64,000 nt of DNA, from contig NZ_JANRKL010000155.1 of assembly GCF_033763495.1 (NCBI RefSeq), positions 13,775 through 77,774 of the forward strand, given 5' to 3'. How positions within the stretch are numbered: position 1 is the first letter of the stretch; the number at the start of each line of letters is the position of its first letter. The translations under genes and the position numbers were made by a program. The notes below the pieces were generated by a model. It saw only the letters and a list, made by a program, of their open reading frames with translations. It was not told the DNA's origin and did not search any database. Shown one piece after another: positions 18,950 to 28,302 of this stretch. This stretch comes from Haliscomenobacter sp033763495. GTDB taxonomy: Bacteria > Bacteroidota > Bacteroidia > Chitinophagales > Saprospiraceae.

Positions 18950-19510
18950 ATGAAATTTTTCAAAAAACTATTCTTTGGCTTATTGACCTTAACCATCCTC
19001 ACCTTTTTGCTGCGCAACTGGTTGTTTTGGCAATTGTTCAGTTATCAGTCAGTAGGAGACCAGCCAATTTATGCCATTAAAAATCCGGAACTGCGCACCT
19101 ACATCGAAAGGGAATTGCCCGCTAATTCAGTAAAATCACCCCAGTTTATCTTGAAAAAAGCCTTGCAGCTGAGCGCCAAACAACTCCACTTCAGCGCTGC
19201 GCGCAACCACAACGACCCCAATCTGCTCATCGACAGCCATAGCGCCCATTGTGTGGGTTACGCCGCCTTTACCACCACGATTTGTAATGAGCTGCTCCAC
19301 CGTTACCAATTGAATGCCGAGTGGAAAGCAGAGGCACGCGTAGGTCAAATCCATTTTTTAGGCATCAATGTCCATCCGTATTTTCAGTCCGCTTTTTTCA
19401 AGGACCACGACTTTGTGGTGCTTAGGAACCTGAAAACGGGGGAAGAGCTGGCAGCTGACCCGACGGTTTATGATTATTTGGGGATTGGGCTTGTTCGGGT
19501 GAAAAGGTGA
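18950..19510 (+). CDS. Membrane-anchored protein with a possible transglutaminase-like fold
   Basis: I place the start at ATG 18950, giving a 186-residue product with an N-terminal membrane segment (FFKKLFFGLLTLTILTFLL). A start 75 bases upstream would add a sequence unlike any leader. The soluble part has Cys in SAHCVGYAAF, His in FKDHDFVVL and Asp in ELAADPT. This order and spacing is what one expects for the Cys-His-Asp triad of transglutaminase-like proteins. The similarity is seen by motif only and the role is unknown. A strong hairpin at 19512-19554 follows. Confidence 0.6.
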   Translation: MKFFKKLFFGLLTLTILTFLLRNWLFWQLFSYQSVGDQPIYAIKNPELRTYIERELPANSVKSPQFILKKALQLSAKQLHFSAARNHNDPNLLIDSHSAHCVGYAAFTTTICNELLHRYQLNAEWKAEARVGQIHFLGINVHPYFQSAFFKDHDFVVLRNLKTGEELAADPTVYDYLGIGLVRVKR

Positions 19511-19511
19511 T

Positions 19512-19554
19512 TTTTTTCGTAACCACGGTTACCGTAACCATGGTTACGAAAAAA
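19512..19554. terminator. Strong bidirectional hairpin between convergent genes
   Basis: Arms 19512-19532 and 19534-19554 match at 20 of 21 positions. A T-run precedes the stem and an A-run follows it, so the stem can end transcription from both sides. The stem is built of two GGTTAC/GTAACC palindromes. Confidence 0.75.
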
Positions 19555-19620
19555 TGATAACCTAATTTGTTACAAAAATTAATAACATTCTTAGCTGCTT
19601 ATTAGCGCTTATGTTTCATT

Positions 19621-20316
19621 TCAATACTCCTCATTGACTTCCAAAGGCCTAAAGTTCTTATACCGAACTTGACTCCCCTCATTTGTTGAATCCTGCCGAA
19701 TGATTTTCCCTTTGCCGTTTTTATCATAAACCCATACCGTCAAACCATCAGATAAGTCGACACTGGCAAACTTCCTTAGATGATCACCTTCCAAATTCAA
19801 AAAAACGGTAGTGCTGCTGCCTGTAACCAAAAATGCATCAATGCAATCTAGTTTTTTGTTGTACAAAAGATTCGGATACTTATCTGAATTCTTGATAAAA
19901 ATGAGTTCATCAATTTTTTTGTCATAAATAAATAGTCGCCTGACGTCATTTGCACCTCTAGCTGCTATGGAGGATTGATAAGTCAAATCGTTTAGCCCGT
20001 CGTTGTTAAAGTCGTTCAATACTGCACTGCAACTTGTAATCGGGTCTTTTAGAAAATGGAAGGAGTTTTTTAAAAGCCAGGCACCTCTTTGCTTCGTATA
20101 AAATTTGATGATTACGAATACGCTATCCGGGGTTCGGCATTTTGACAGTTCAACCTTATTGAAAGATTTTCTTCCAATGGTTAAACTGTCCACAAAATAC
20201 TCATCTACTTGAGGGGTTTCTGTTGGTGCTGCCGCCGATTTTTCAGCCACCACTTGTTCTGACTTAGGCTGGCAAGCACACAGCAAAAGAAAAATTAGAA
20301 CTAACAATCTTTGCAT
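19621..20316 (-). CDS. Hypothetical lipoprotein with a calcium-binding-like loop
   Basis: The 231-residue protein begins with a lipoprotein signal (MQRLLVLIFLLLCAC, lipobox LCAC, Cys15). A linker of Ala, Glu and Thr follows. The body is beta-rich and carries DFNNDGLNDLTY, a DxNxDGxxD loop like those of FG-GAP/EF-hand-type calcium sites. No enzyme motif is visible. The product is probably held on the outer membrane, facing either side. It is convergent with the transglutaminase-like gene. Confidence 0.6.
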   Translation of the reverse strand: MQRLLVLIFLLLCACQPKSEQVVAEKSAAAPTETPQVDEYFVDSLTIGRKSFNKVELSKCRTPDSVFVIIKFYTKQRGAWLLKNSFHFLKDPITSCSAVLNDFNNDGLNDLTYQSSIAARGANDVRRLFIYDKKIDELIFIKNSDKYPNLLYNKKLDCIDAFLVTGSSTTVFLNLEGDHLRKFASVDLSDGLTVWVYDKNGKGKIIRQDSTNEGSQVRYKNFRPLEVNEEY

Positions 20317-20361
20317 ACCAAGTCAATGTATCTTAAAAACTCCCCACCGATCCAGAGCCTT

Positions 20362-20392
20362 ACCTCCCGAAAGTTTTCCACTTTCGGGAGGT
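20362..20392. terminator. Terminator-like hairpin ACCTCCCGAAAG
   Basis: Arms 20362-20373 and 20381-20392 are perfectly complementary over 12 bases with a 7-base loop. It lies 52 bases past the stop of the S41 peptidase gene on the minus strand. Confidence 0.65.
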
Positions 20393-20444
20393 TCAGAGCA
20401 GCGAACGGATCTTATATTTTCAACGCCAACTTATTCAGCAGACC

Positions 20445-21467
20445 TCACCTCAACAACCCAATCGCCCGTTCCAAAATACTATCCACTCCCTTCGCCTCAT
20501 CCGCCGGATCCATATCCACTTTTACATCCGGTAGTACCCCGTTTTCAATCTGCTGATTGTCCGGAGTAAGCAACAAAGTGGTAGAGAACGTATAGCTCCA
20601 ACCATTCAACAACTGTCCGGAATACGGTGCACCGCCGCCGCCGCCCGTTTGGTCGCCCAGGATGGTGACATTGTTGAGGGTCGACATGGCAGAGGTAAAA
20701 AAATTGGCTGCGCTGTACACCTTGCGGTTGGTGAGCACGATGATTTTGCCGAAATACTTGTTGCCTTTACCACCGGGTTTGATCAGGTAGGGAAAAAACT
20801 TGCTGAACTCATCCCGACCTGGGCCTACTTTATAGCGTACGGCACCCACCTTGGTTTCCGTATCCACAAAGCCTTTCATGATTGCGTCCACATTGCCCAG
20901 GCTGCCGCCCGTATTGTCGCGGATGTCGATGATCCAACCTTTGGCTCTACCGTAATATTTGAACAGTTCGCTCATAGATTCTCCCGAAACTGCATCGCCA
21001 AAACTCGAATACCGGATGTACGCCACCGTGCTATCTGCAAGCCACTGCGTCCGGAAGGGTAGGATGATGCGCCGATTTTCTTGCAGGTAATTGCGGTCGA
21101 TGATGTTGGCGTTGTAATTGGGCGGGTAATTGAAGTACCAACTGCGGTTGCTGGCCGCGTTGAAGGGGGATATCAAGGACACGTGCCCATCCCTCAACTC
21201 ATTGAGCATGGCGTTGAGCACGTTAAAAAGGGCTTCGTCCGTGGTTTTTTCATTGACCTGGGGGCGGTATTTTTGATAGATGGCCTGCCAATCGATGTTT
21301 TTGTACTCAAAAAAAGTGTATTTGGCATTCACTTCCCGCCAAAGCAACTCAAAATTTTCAACGGGATTATCTGTCGGGTCAGGCTCAATGAGCAATTCCG
21401 AGCAAGCCGAAAAACTTAAGAACAGCCCGAGCAACAACAGGACTGGGTATGATTTATGGATACGCAT
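20445..21467 (-). CDS. S41-family peptidase lipoprotein (tail-specific protease-like)
   Basis: The start is taken at ATG 21467 (340 residues); an in-frame TTG nine bases upstream is less likely. The leader ends in SFSAC (Cys22), a probable lipidation site. Residues about 35-110 form the helical N-terminal part (LRDGHVSL). The S41 core follows with GWIIDIRDNTGGSLGN and the catalytic serine in KVYSAANFF, then GDQTGGGGGAPYSG. Such peptidases cleave near exposed C-termini; no PDZ domain is evident. The gene starts 5 bases after the stop of the 22348-21473 gene, so the two are probably translationally coupled. Confidence 0.88.
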   Translation of the reverse strand: MRIHKSYPVLLLLGLFLSFSACSELLIEPDPTDNPVENFELLWREVNAKYTFFEYKNIDWQAIYQKYRPQVNEKTTDEALFNVLNAMLNELRDGHVSLISPFNAASNRSWYFNYPPNYNANIIDRNYLQENRRIILPFRTQWLADSTVAYIRYSSFGDAVSGESMSELFKYYGRAKGWIIDIRDNTGGSLGNVDAIMKGFVDTETKVGAVRYKVGPGRDEFSKFFPYLIKPGGKGNKYFGKIIVLTNRKVYSAANFFTSAMSTLNNVTILGDQTGGGGGAPYSGQLLNGWSYTFSTTLLLTPDNQQIENGVLPDVKVDMDPADEAKGVDSILERAIGLLR

Positions 21468-21472
21468 GGTGA

Positions 21473-22348
21473 TCAATATTTGAGGATTCTGGAAATGGTG
21501 ATGGTCTGGATGGCCGATTGCAACGGGTTCGGTTTTTTGAACTGATCGTACTGGAAGCTGTAGCTGATGCGGTACGGCACCCGGGCGACTACCTGTTTTT
21601 TGCGCTTGTGGTTGCGGTACAAGTCCAGGCTGGCCTTGTACATCCAGCCAAAGCGGCGGTTGAGGGTACCAAATTGAAACACACTCACTTCATTATCCGT
21701 TTCACCCAGAATTGGCCCGGTGAAGGTGTACAGCGGGCGTACAAAGCCACTGGCCAGGGGGATGCTCAACTGCTGGGTCAGGATGAATTCCCGGCGGCCG
21801 GGTTTAAATTTGTAAACTAAGCGCCCGGTAACCCCCAGGTCCAAACCAGCGTCATAGCCCAAAACGTTGTTCACATTTTGTAGGGCGAAACGCGAATTGC
21901 CAAAACCCTGAGCCCAGGGACCTACATAGCCCTGCCAGCCTTTTTTTTCCAAAACCGGAAACTGCCAGCTGTATTGCCCCGAAAAATTGAAGAGCATGAG
22001 GGTGAATTCCCCTGCCTGATCAATGGCAAGACCGGAAAATAAGCCGGTGCTGTATTCTTTCAAGGCTTGAGGAGTGTAGTGCAGGCGATTGTAACCCAGC
22101 TTGAATCCGGTTCCGACCAGTTGTAGGGGGGAAACAAAAGCATCACGTAGTAGGATCGAACCGAATTCTACCGTTCGCAAGCGGTAATCGGAATAAGCTT
22201 CGGCATGAATGGGATCTACTTCGATTTTTTCGAACAAAGGCGTCCGGAAGGCTGCACTTTTTTCTTCCTGAGCATTTAGCGGTTGCGAAAACAGGAAAAT
22301 TACACTCCAGCTAGCACAAAAAATGGCCAGGGTTTTGCGTTGAAACAT
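21473..22348 (-). CDS. Putative outer-membrane beta-barrel protein
   Basis: This 291-residue exported protein has a signal peptide ending near PLNAQ. The mature part consists of alternating strands rich in Tyr, Phe and Gly with basic residues at turns (GRLVYKFKPGRREFILTQQLSIPL), and the chain ends SRILKY, as in barrel proteins that end in an aromatic residue. I do not recognise a specific family. It is the first gene of a two-gene unit with the S41 peptidase, whose start lies 5 bases after its stop. Confidence 0.6.
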   Translation of the reverse strand: MFQRKTLAIFCASWSVIFLFSQPLNAQEEKSAAFRTPLFEKIEVDPIHAEAYSDYRLRTVEFGSILLRDAFVSPLQLVGTGFKLGYNRLHYTPQALKEYSTGLFSGLAIDQAGEFTLMLFNFSGQYSWQFPVLEKKGWQGYVGPWAQGFGNSRFALQNVNNVLGYDAGLDLGVTGRLVYKFKPGRREFILTQQLSIPLASGFVRPLYTFTGPILGETDNEVSVFQFGTLNRRFGWMYKASLDLYRNHKRKKQVVARVPYRISYSFQYDQFKKPNPLQSAIQTITISRILKY

Positions 22349-22410
22349 ATGGTCAATGTAAATTTTGGGTTAATATTTGGAGGATAATTCTAAAACGTAA
22401 ACATGTGCGT

Positions 22411-22440
22411 TTTGGTCGTACAAAATTAGTGCTATCTTTC
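22411..22440 (+). promoter_or_regulatory. Possible promoter of the phosphate transporter gene
   Basis: TTTG at 22411-22414 and TATCTTTC at 22433-22440 resemble the Bacteroidota -33 (TTTG) and -7 (TAnnTTTG) boxes with an 18-base spacer. The last base of the -7 box deviates. It lies about 55 bases before the start codon. Confidence 0.4.
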
Positions 22441-22494
22441 AGCGAATTTGTACACCAGCAGTCAAAGCTGAATATTGACCTCTAATTCAGACAC

Positions 22495-23877
22495 ATGAAC
22501 GTTTTTGACTTATCCGTACTAAGCACCGGGGGTGCTATTTTGCTGATCCTATTTATCGTTGCAGTATTGGCCTTTGAATTTGTCAATGGTTTTCACGATA
22601 CCGCCAACGCGGTCGCTACGGTAATTTATACCAATTCGCTCAAACCTACCATTGCTGTCGTTTGGTCTGGCATCTTTAATTTTCTGGGTGTTATTACCGG
22701 TGGAGTAGGTGTAGCGATGGGAATTGTCAAGTTATTGCCTGTCAATGATATGATGACCATGCCTTTTTTTGAAAGTGCAAGCATCATTGCAGCAGTGTTG
22801 CTGGCTGCTATTTTATGGAACCTCGGCACCTGGTACTTCGGAATTCCTTGTTCCAGTTCGCATACTATGATTGGATCACTGATTGGCGTTGGTATAGTGT
22901 TTTTTTGGCGGCATGGCGGCGAAGGGGTGAACTGGGGTAAAGCTCAGGAAATAGGGTTGGCCTTGTTGTTTTCGCCCTTATTTGGTTGTTTTGCGGCGAT
23001 GTTTTTGATGTGGATTTTAGCTGCCATCATAAAAAATAAAGCAATTTTTCAAGAACCAGAACGTGGGAAAGCTCCCCCAACCTGGATTCGAGCCATTCTG
23101 ATTACTACTTGTACGCTGGTTAGTTTTTTCCATGGTTCAAATGATGGCCAAAAAGGAGTTGGTTTGTTCATGATTGTATTGATGATTTTTTTGCCAGCGC
23201 AATTTGCACTCCACAAAAGTTTTGATGCTGAATCGATGCTTGTATCCGTTACGAGAGTAGAACAAAAAGTAAGCGCAACCATGGCGAAAATCGGCAAAAG
23301 AAATGAAGCTGCCCAAGAAGTTCAGGAAGCTGCTGCCGATTTGAAGGTATTGTTGGCGCAATCAACCTTGAATCGCCCTGCCATTCGTAAAGATTTACAA
23401 AAACTCAATAAGTACCTTAAAGAGACTACTGGCGACAGGCCGTTTTTTAACCGCAAGGATAAAGCAGAAATGAAAAGCTTGAGTGAAAGCCTATCGAAAT
23501 ATTACGAATTTGCGCCTCGTTGGGTCGTGCTTTTGATTTCTATTGCCCTGGGGATTGGAACCATGATTGGCTGGAAACGCATTGTGGTTACCATTGGAGA
23601 AAAAATTGGTAAATCCCACCTTACCTATGCACAGGGCGCAACTGCGGAATTGATTGCCTCAAGTACCATTGCTTTGAGCACAATCTTTAAAGCTCCGGTA
23701 AGTACAACGCACGTACTCTCCTCCGCAATTGCAGGCACAATGATTGCCAAGGATGGTACCAAAAACCTCCAACGCTCCACCCTCATCAATATCCTGACCG
23801 CCTGGGTACTTACGCTACCCGTTACGATTATCGTGTCCGGCGGCTTGTATTATTTGTTTACGGCAATCTTTGGATAG
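22495..23877 (+). CDS. PiT-family inorganic phosphate transporter
   Basis: The 460-residue protein has about ten membrane segments in two halves. Each half carries the PiT signature: FVNGFHDTANAVATVI near residue 30 and, in the second half, GATAELIASSTIALST with PVSTTHVLSSAIAG. A third conserved motif, FFHGSNDGQKGVG, lies near residue 215. A charged cytoplasmic loop (about 245-335) separates the halves. The protein imports metal-phosphate with protons or sodium. The gene stands alone with a possible promoter at 22411-22440. Confidence 0.95.
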   Translation: MNVFDLSVLSTGGAILLILFIVAVLAFEFVNGFHDTANAVATVIYTNSLKPTIAVVWSGIFNFLGVITGGVGVAMGIVKLLPVNDMMTMPFFESASIIAAVLLAAILWNLGTWYFGIPCSSSHTMIGSLIGVGIVFFWRHGGEGVNWGKAQEIGLALLFSPLFGCFAAMFLMWILAAIIKNKAIFQEPERGKAPPTWIRAILITTCTLVSFFHGSNDGQKGVGLFMIVLMIFLPAQFALHKSFDAESMLVSVTRVEQKVSATMAKIGKRNEAAQEVQEAAADLKVLLAQSTLNRPAIRKDLQKLNKYLKETTGDRPFFNRKDKAEMKSLSESLSKYYEFAPRWVVLLISIALGIGTMIGWKRIVVTIGEKIGKSHLTYAQGATAELIASSTIALSTIFKAPVSTTHVLSSAIAGTMIAKDGTKNLQRSTLINILTAWVLTLPVTIIVSGGLYYLFTAIFG

Positions 23878-23884
23878 ACGAGAA

Positions 23885-24050
23885 ATGAATGATAAGAGAT
23901 AAGAGATGAGAGATAAGAGATAAGAGATGAGAGATGAGAGATAAGAGATGAGAGATGAATGATGCTACCACAGCGTTTTTGACAATGACCTTGTCTAAGT
24001 CTCTGCGGTAGCATCACTCATCACTCATCTCTCATCATTCATCTCTTATC
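23885..24050. repeat. Fold-back element C with long GATAAGAGATGAGA arm
   Basis: The left arm (23885-23962) is about 78 bases of near-tandem GATAAGA/GATGAGA 7-mers. The right arm (24016-24050) carries the complementary CTCATCT/CTCATCA units. The core 23961-24015 begins GATGCTACCACAGCG and ends CTGCGGTAGCATC, and matches the core of element A. Its right end overlaps the last codons of the CBS gene. Confidence 0.8.
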
Positions 24051-24531
24051 CTACCATCCCCTCTGTAACCCCACCCTCATGGTGTTGGCTATCCAGAATT
24101 TGTTTGGTTGAAACGGGTTCGGTGGCGAGTGCCTTGATGATGTCGTAGGTCGTCAGGATACCAACCAACTCATCATTTTCCACTACAGGTATTGCGTGGA
24201 AGCGATTGACCAAAAAGATTTCCAGGGCCACATTGATGCGGTCATTGGGGTTTAGTTTGGCCAAACCTTTGGTCATTATCTCTTCAGCGGAGTAAGACCG
24301 CAATCTTGCATAATTCACAAAACGATCTTCTTCATTGGGGGAAAACCCCTGCATAAAATGCATGAAGTCCGTTTTGCTGATGATCCCAATCAACTCCTTG
24401 TAGCGCACTACCGGAATATGGTGGATATTGTGATCGTCAAAAATATCTTTGACAATACTCAGTTTGTCAGAAGGAGCAACAGTGATCAAGTGGCTGCTCA
24501 TGATGCTTTTAACGGGTGCCAGGACGTTCAT
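24046..24531 (-). CDS. Two-CBS-domain protein
   Basis: The 161-residue soluble protein is made almost wholly of two CBS domains: residues about 5-60 (MSSHLITVAPSDKLSIV, HHIPVVRYKELIGIISKTD) and about 85-145 (MTKGLAKLNPNDRINVALEI, HAIPVVENDELVGILTTYDII). CBS pairs bind adenine nucleotides and usually regulate another protein. No partner domain is fused. The last codons and the stop are part of the right arm of fold-back element C. Confidence 0.92.
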   Translation of the reverse strand: MNVLAPVKSIMSSHLITVAPSDKLSIVKDIFDDHNIHHIPVVRYKELIGIISKTDFMHFMQGFSPNEEDRFVNYARLRSYSAEEIMTKGLAKLNPNDRINVALEIFLVNRFHAIPVVENDELVGILTTYDIIKALATEPVSTKQILDSQHHEGGVTEGMVG

Positions 24532-24756
24532 AATCAGGACTTTTGTGATTTAATACTGCTAAATTAGCCCCTTCAAAAAATCATGGCATTGATTATACTC
24601 AATCTACTCGAATGATTTTGATCAATTGGCTTGATAAAAAAGATGTCAGCATACAACCCAAGTTTCACTCCCGGCCTCTATTATCCTCAGAACAATCATT
24701 TTTTTTGCGCGATAATAAAGGGCTTTGAAAAGACAATTTTTTAAAACCTTTACCTA

Positions 24757-24789
24757 TTGTAGCAAAAAAGGAATAATGACGTACTTTTG
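24757..24789 (+). promoter_or_regulatory. Possible promoter of bamA
   Basis: TACTTTTG at 24782-24789 matches the Bacteroidota -7 consensus TAnnTTTG. A TTG at 24757-24759 lies 22 bases upstream. The boxes precede the bamA start by 35 bases. Confidence 0.45.
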
Positions 24790-24824
24790 CGCTCGTTATT
24801 GAAAAAAGAAAGAACTGAGGACTA

Positions 24825-27407
24825 ATGAGATACATTCAGTGTAGTATGCTGGCGCTTTTGCGCATCACCCGAAACAACATTTTGCTCTTTGTTGTGGCCA
24901 TGTCCCCTCTGAGCCTGTTGGCCCAGGAAGTCCGCGATAGCTTACCGGTCGTTGATTATTCCACACCGGTAAACTATGAAATTGGAGGCGTGCGAGTCAC
25001 TGGTGCCCAATTCAGTGATGCCAATGCCATCACCAGTATTTCTGGACTGAAAGTTGGAGCCAAGATCCGTATTCCCGGCCCCAGCATTCCCAAAGCCATC
25101 AAGGCCTTACTCCAATTGCGCTTGTTCACCAATGTGCAAATCCTGCAGGAAAAAACCATCGGCGACGTGGTCTTCCTCGAAATTCAGGTGCAGGAGCGCC
25201 CCCGTTTGTCCCTATACAGCTACAAAGGGGTAGGCAAAGGCCAACATGAGACCCTCAACGAAATCGTGAACCAACACGTTACCAAGGGGGGGATTGTGAC
25301 CGAAAACATGAAATCCAATGCTGCCCGTGCTTTGGAGAAAAACTTCATCAAAAAAGGTTGGCTGGATGCTCATGTGGATGTAAGTGAGATTCCCGACACC
25401 GCCCGCCTCAACTCGGTCAAATTGACCTTCGACATCAACCTGGAGGAAAAAGTAAGAATCAAGGACATTTCTTTTGTTGGTGTCAACAATGTTAAAGAGA
25501 AGAAGCTTTTGAAAAAAATGGACAAAACCAAGGAGAAAAAACGCTTCCTGGCTGGCTCCAAATTCATCGGCGACGAATACACCGACGACAAAAAAGAAAT
25601 TGTCAAATACTTCAATACGGTTGGTTACAGGGATGCCCGCATCATTGGCGATAGCATGTGGCGCGACGACAAAGGCGAAATGCACATCCAAATCAAAGTC
25701 AATGAAGGCAATCGCTACTACTTCCGCAACCTAACCTGGAAGGGGAACTCGATTTACGGCAACGACCAATTGGACCAAATCCTGGGCATCAAAAAAGGCG
25801 ACGTTTACAACAACGAACTCTTGGAAAACCGCCTGCGCTTCAGCCAGGACGGCCGCGATGTGAGTACCCTTTATATGGACAACGGGTATTTGTTCTTTAA
25901 TGTGGAACCTACGGAAGTATCCGTTGAAAACGACTCCATCGACCTCGAACTCCGCATTTTTGAAGGCCCACAAGCCACCATCGATAAGGTCATCATCAAA
26001 GGCAACGACCGGACCCACGAACACGTTATCCGGCGTGAATTGCGCACCCTGCCCGGTGAGAAATTCAGTCGCTCTGAAATCATTCGTTCCCAACGCCAAA
26101 TCCTGGCTCTCAACTACTTCAACCCTGAAAAGCTGGGCATCAATACTCCCGTCAATGCTGAGCGGGGTACGGTAGACATCGAATACACCGTGGAAGAGCG
26201 CCCTGCAGATCAGCTGGAACTCTCCGCAGGTTGGGGCGGTGCCCGGCGGGTAATTGGCACTTTAGGGGTATCGTTCAACAACTTTTCGATGCGCAACGTC
26301 TTCAACAAGGAGGCCTGGCGCCCTTTGCCTACCGGAGACGGCCAACGCCTGTCTATTCGGGCCCAGACCAACGGCCAGTTTTATCAGTCTTACAACGTGT
26401 CCTTTACTGAACCCTGGCTGGGGGGCAAAAAGCCCAACTCTTTCACCATGGGAGGCTTCTTCAACCGCTTTGCCTATCCTCTCTTCGACGGTACTGGCGG
26501 TAGCCAAAGTTTGAACATTGTGCAGGGATCTGTGAGTTTGGGTACCCGTCTGAAATGGCCCGACGACAACTTCGTGACCAGTACGGCCATCAACATCCAA
26601 TCCCTGAAACTGAACCAGTGGACCCAGGGCTTGTTCCGTACCGACCAGGGCGAAATTGTTTCTACGGGTAACTTCAACAACTTCAGTATCCGCCAAAACA
26701 TCGTTCGTTCCACCGTCAATGACCCAACCTTCCCTCGGGATGGTTCCAGCATTTCCTTGATCATTCAGGCAACACCACCATACTCTCTGTTTGCAGACAA
26801 GGACAAAAACTATGGTGAACTCTCGGCCAATGAGCGTTTCCGCTTTTTGGAATACCACAAGTGGCGTTTTGATGTAGACTGGTACACCACTATTGTGGGC
26901 AAACTGGTACTCAAAACCTCTTCAAGGATTGGTATCCTGGGCTATTACAACCGTAAAATTGGTACTTCGCCCTTTGAACGTTTCCAGGTGGGTGGTGATG
27001 GTTTGAACAACCAGCAATTCGGTTTCCAAGGGGTTGACATCATCTCTTCACGGGGTTACGAAATTGCCGACTTCGAAAACAATGCCGACCCATCGGGCTC
27101 TGGCCAAACGCCAACTCCGATTTTTAACAAGTTTACCCTGGAGTTGCGCTACCCCTTGTCGCTCAACCCCAGCTCAACCATCTATGTGCACACCTTTATG
27201 CAGGGAACCAACACCTGGAAAAACTTGCGTGATTACAATCCCTTCGACCTGAAACGTTCGGCGGGCTTGGGCTTGCGGGTATTCCTGCCTATGTTTGGTA
27301 TCCTTGGTTTCGACTACGGTCTGGGCTTCGACAAACCCAACGTAACGAACTTGTTTGCAAAAGGAGTGGCTAACTTTAACATCGTCCTTGGTTTCGAACC
27401 AGAATAA
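24825..27407 (+). CDS. bamA: Outer membrane protein assembly factor BamA
   Basis: The 860-residue protein has a leader ending near SLLAQ (residue about 36), POTRA domains over about residues 50-430 (for example YEIGGVRVTGAQ, VRIKDISFVGVNNV, YYFRNLTWKGNS, ATIDKVIIKGNDRTHEHVIRREL) and a C-terminal Omp85 barrel. The barrel shows the family motif in PFERFQVGGDGL and ends LGFDYGLGFD...FNIVLGFEPE. BamA folds and inserts outer-membrane proteins and is essential. The gene is single here, without skp/ompH or the isoprenoid genes that often accompany it. It is followed by fold-back element E. Confidence 0.95.
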   Translation: MRYIQCSMLALLRITRNNILLFVVAMSPLSLLAQEVRDSLPVVDYSTPVNYEIGGVRVTGAQFSDANAITSISGLKVGAKIRIPGPSIPKAIKALLQLRLFTNVQILQEKTIGDVVFLEIQVQERPRLSLYSYKGVGKGQHETLNEIVNQHVTKGGIVTENMKSNAARALEKNFIKKGWLDAHVDVSEIPDTARLNSVKLTFDINLEEKVRIKDISFVGVNNVKEKKLLKKMDKTKEKKRFLAGSKFIGDEYTDDKKEIVKYFNTVGYRDARIIGDSMWRDDKGEMHIQIKVNEGNRYYFRNLTWKGNSIYGNDQLDQILGIKKGDVYNNELLENRLRFSQDGRDVSTLYMDNGYLFFNVEPTEVSVENDSIDLELRIFEGPQATIDKVIIKGNDRTHEHVIRRELRTLPGEKFSRSEIIRSQRQILALNYFNPEKLGINTPVNAERGTVDIEYTVEERPADQLELSAGWGGARRVIGTLGVSFNNFSMRNVFNKEAWRPLPTGDGQRLSIRAQTNGQFYQSYNVSFTEPWLGGKKPNSFTMGGFFNRFAYPLFDGTGGSQSLNIVQGSVSLGTRLKWPDDNFVTSTAINIQSLKLNQWTQGLFRTDQGEIVSTGNFNNFSIRQNIVRSTVNDPTFPRDGSSISLIIQATPPYSLFADKDKNYGELSANERFRFLEYHKWRFDVDWYTTIVGKLVLKTSSRIGILGYYNRKIGTSPFERFQVGGDGLNNQQFGFQGVDIISSRGYEIADFENNADPSGSGQTPTPIFNKFTLELRYPLSLNPSSTIYVHTFMQGTNTWKNLRDYNPFDLKRSAGLGLRVFLPMFGILGFDYGLGFDKPNVTNLFAKGVANFNIVLGFEPE

Positions 27408-27410
27408 TTC

Positions 27411-27563
27411 GATTGCGGATTGATGATTTCGGATTTCGGATTTGCCAGGATGTTGCAACGGGCTTTGCATTGATTTTCTTGTGCAATGACATTATCTTTC
27501 AATAAAATCAGCTCAGATGTCTGGCAGCCCAATCCGAAATCCGCAATCCGAAATCCACAATCT
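27411..27563. repeat. Fold-back element E with ATTTCGG/CCGAAAT arms
   Basis: The left arm (27411-27442) and right arm (27531-27563) are made of GGATTTC/GAAATCC units. The inner 13 bases, 27430-27442 and 27531-27543, are perfectly complementary. A further inner pair TGCCAG/CTGGCA (27443-27448, 27521-27526) continues the stem. Its right arm lies inside the start of pxpA. Confidence 0.7.
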
Positions 27564-28302
27564 CACAGTCGACCTCAACTGCGATCTCGGCGAGGGGTAT
27601 CCTGCCGACGCCGCCTTAATGCCACTCATCACCTCGGCCAACATTGCCTGTGGCTATCATGCCGGGGATAAAGACACCATGCGGCGCACCATTGGTTTGG
27701 CACTGGAACATGGTGTTGCGATCGGCGCCCATCCAGGTTTTGAAGACAAAGCCAATTTTGGGCGTACGGCCATGTCTCTTTCTCCTCAGGCGGTTTATCA
27801 ATTGGTGCAGGAGCAAATTCTGGATTTGGCCAACCTGGCCTACACCGAAGGGGCTTATTTGCAACACGTCAAACCACACGGTGCCTTGTACAATCTGGCC
27901 GCTCAATCCCTCGAGTGGGCCTCGGCAATTGCCGAAGCGGTACGGGACTTTAATGCTGATCTTCTCTTGTTTGGACTGAGTGGTAGTTTTTCCATCAAAG
28001 CTGCTCAAACCCTGGGCTTACGCACCGCCAATGAAGTATTTGCCGACCGGAGTTACCAGCCTGATGGCTCTTTGACCCCTCGCAATCAACCGAATGCCTT
28101 GATTGAAGATACTCAAGCTTGTATTGCACAAGTGCTACAAATGGTGGAAGAACGGCGGGTCACTGCTCTTTCTGGCCAGAACATAGTCCTGATCGCGGAT
28201 ACGATCTGTCTCCACGGCGACGGTATACACGCTATCTCCTTTGCACAGGCCATTCGACATGCTTTGGAGGAAAAAAAAATCGTTATTCAAGCGCCTTACT
28301 AA
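27517..28302 (+). CDS. pxpA: 5-oxoprolinase subunit A (LamB/YcsF family)
   Basis: The 261-residue protein is a full LamB/YcsF protein with VDLNCDLGEGYPADAALMPL, NIACGYHAGD and HVKPHGALYN. PxpA works with PxpB and PxpC to open 5-oxoproline to glutamate using ATP, but no pxpB or pxpC lies in this window. ATG 27517 is the only start in frame. About fifteen residues before the conserved VDLNCDLG strand (SPIRNPQSEIHN) are encoded by the right arm of fold-back element E and are absent from typical family members. The start is therefore repeat-derived, and the 5' end of the mRNA could fold with the left arm. Confidence 0.9.
   Translation: MSGSPIRNPQSEIHNLTVDLNCDLGEGYPADAALMPLITSANIACGYHAGDKDTMRRTIGLALEHGVAIGAHPGFEDKANFGRTAMSLSPQAVYQLVQEQILDLANLAYTEGAYLQHVKPHGALYNLAAQSLEWASAIAEAVRDFNADLLLFGLSGSFSIKAAQTLGLRTANEVFADRSYQPDGSLTPRNQPNALIEDTQACIAQVLQMVEERRVTALSGQNIVLIADTICLHGDGIHAISFAQAIRHALEEKKIVIQAPY

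Noticed and set aside
23885..23962. Tandem GATAAGAGATGAGA units resembling a CRISPR or satellite array
   Set aside because: There are no unique spacers; units are about 7 bases and pair with the complementary arm at 24016-24050, so this is an arm of a fold-back element.
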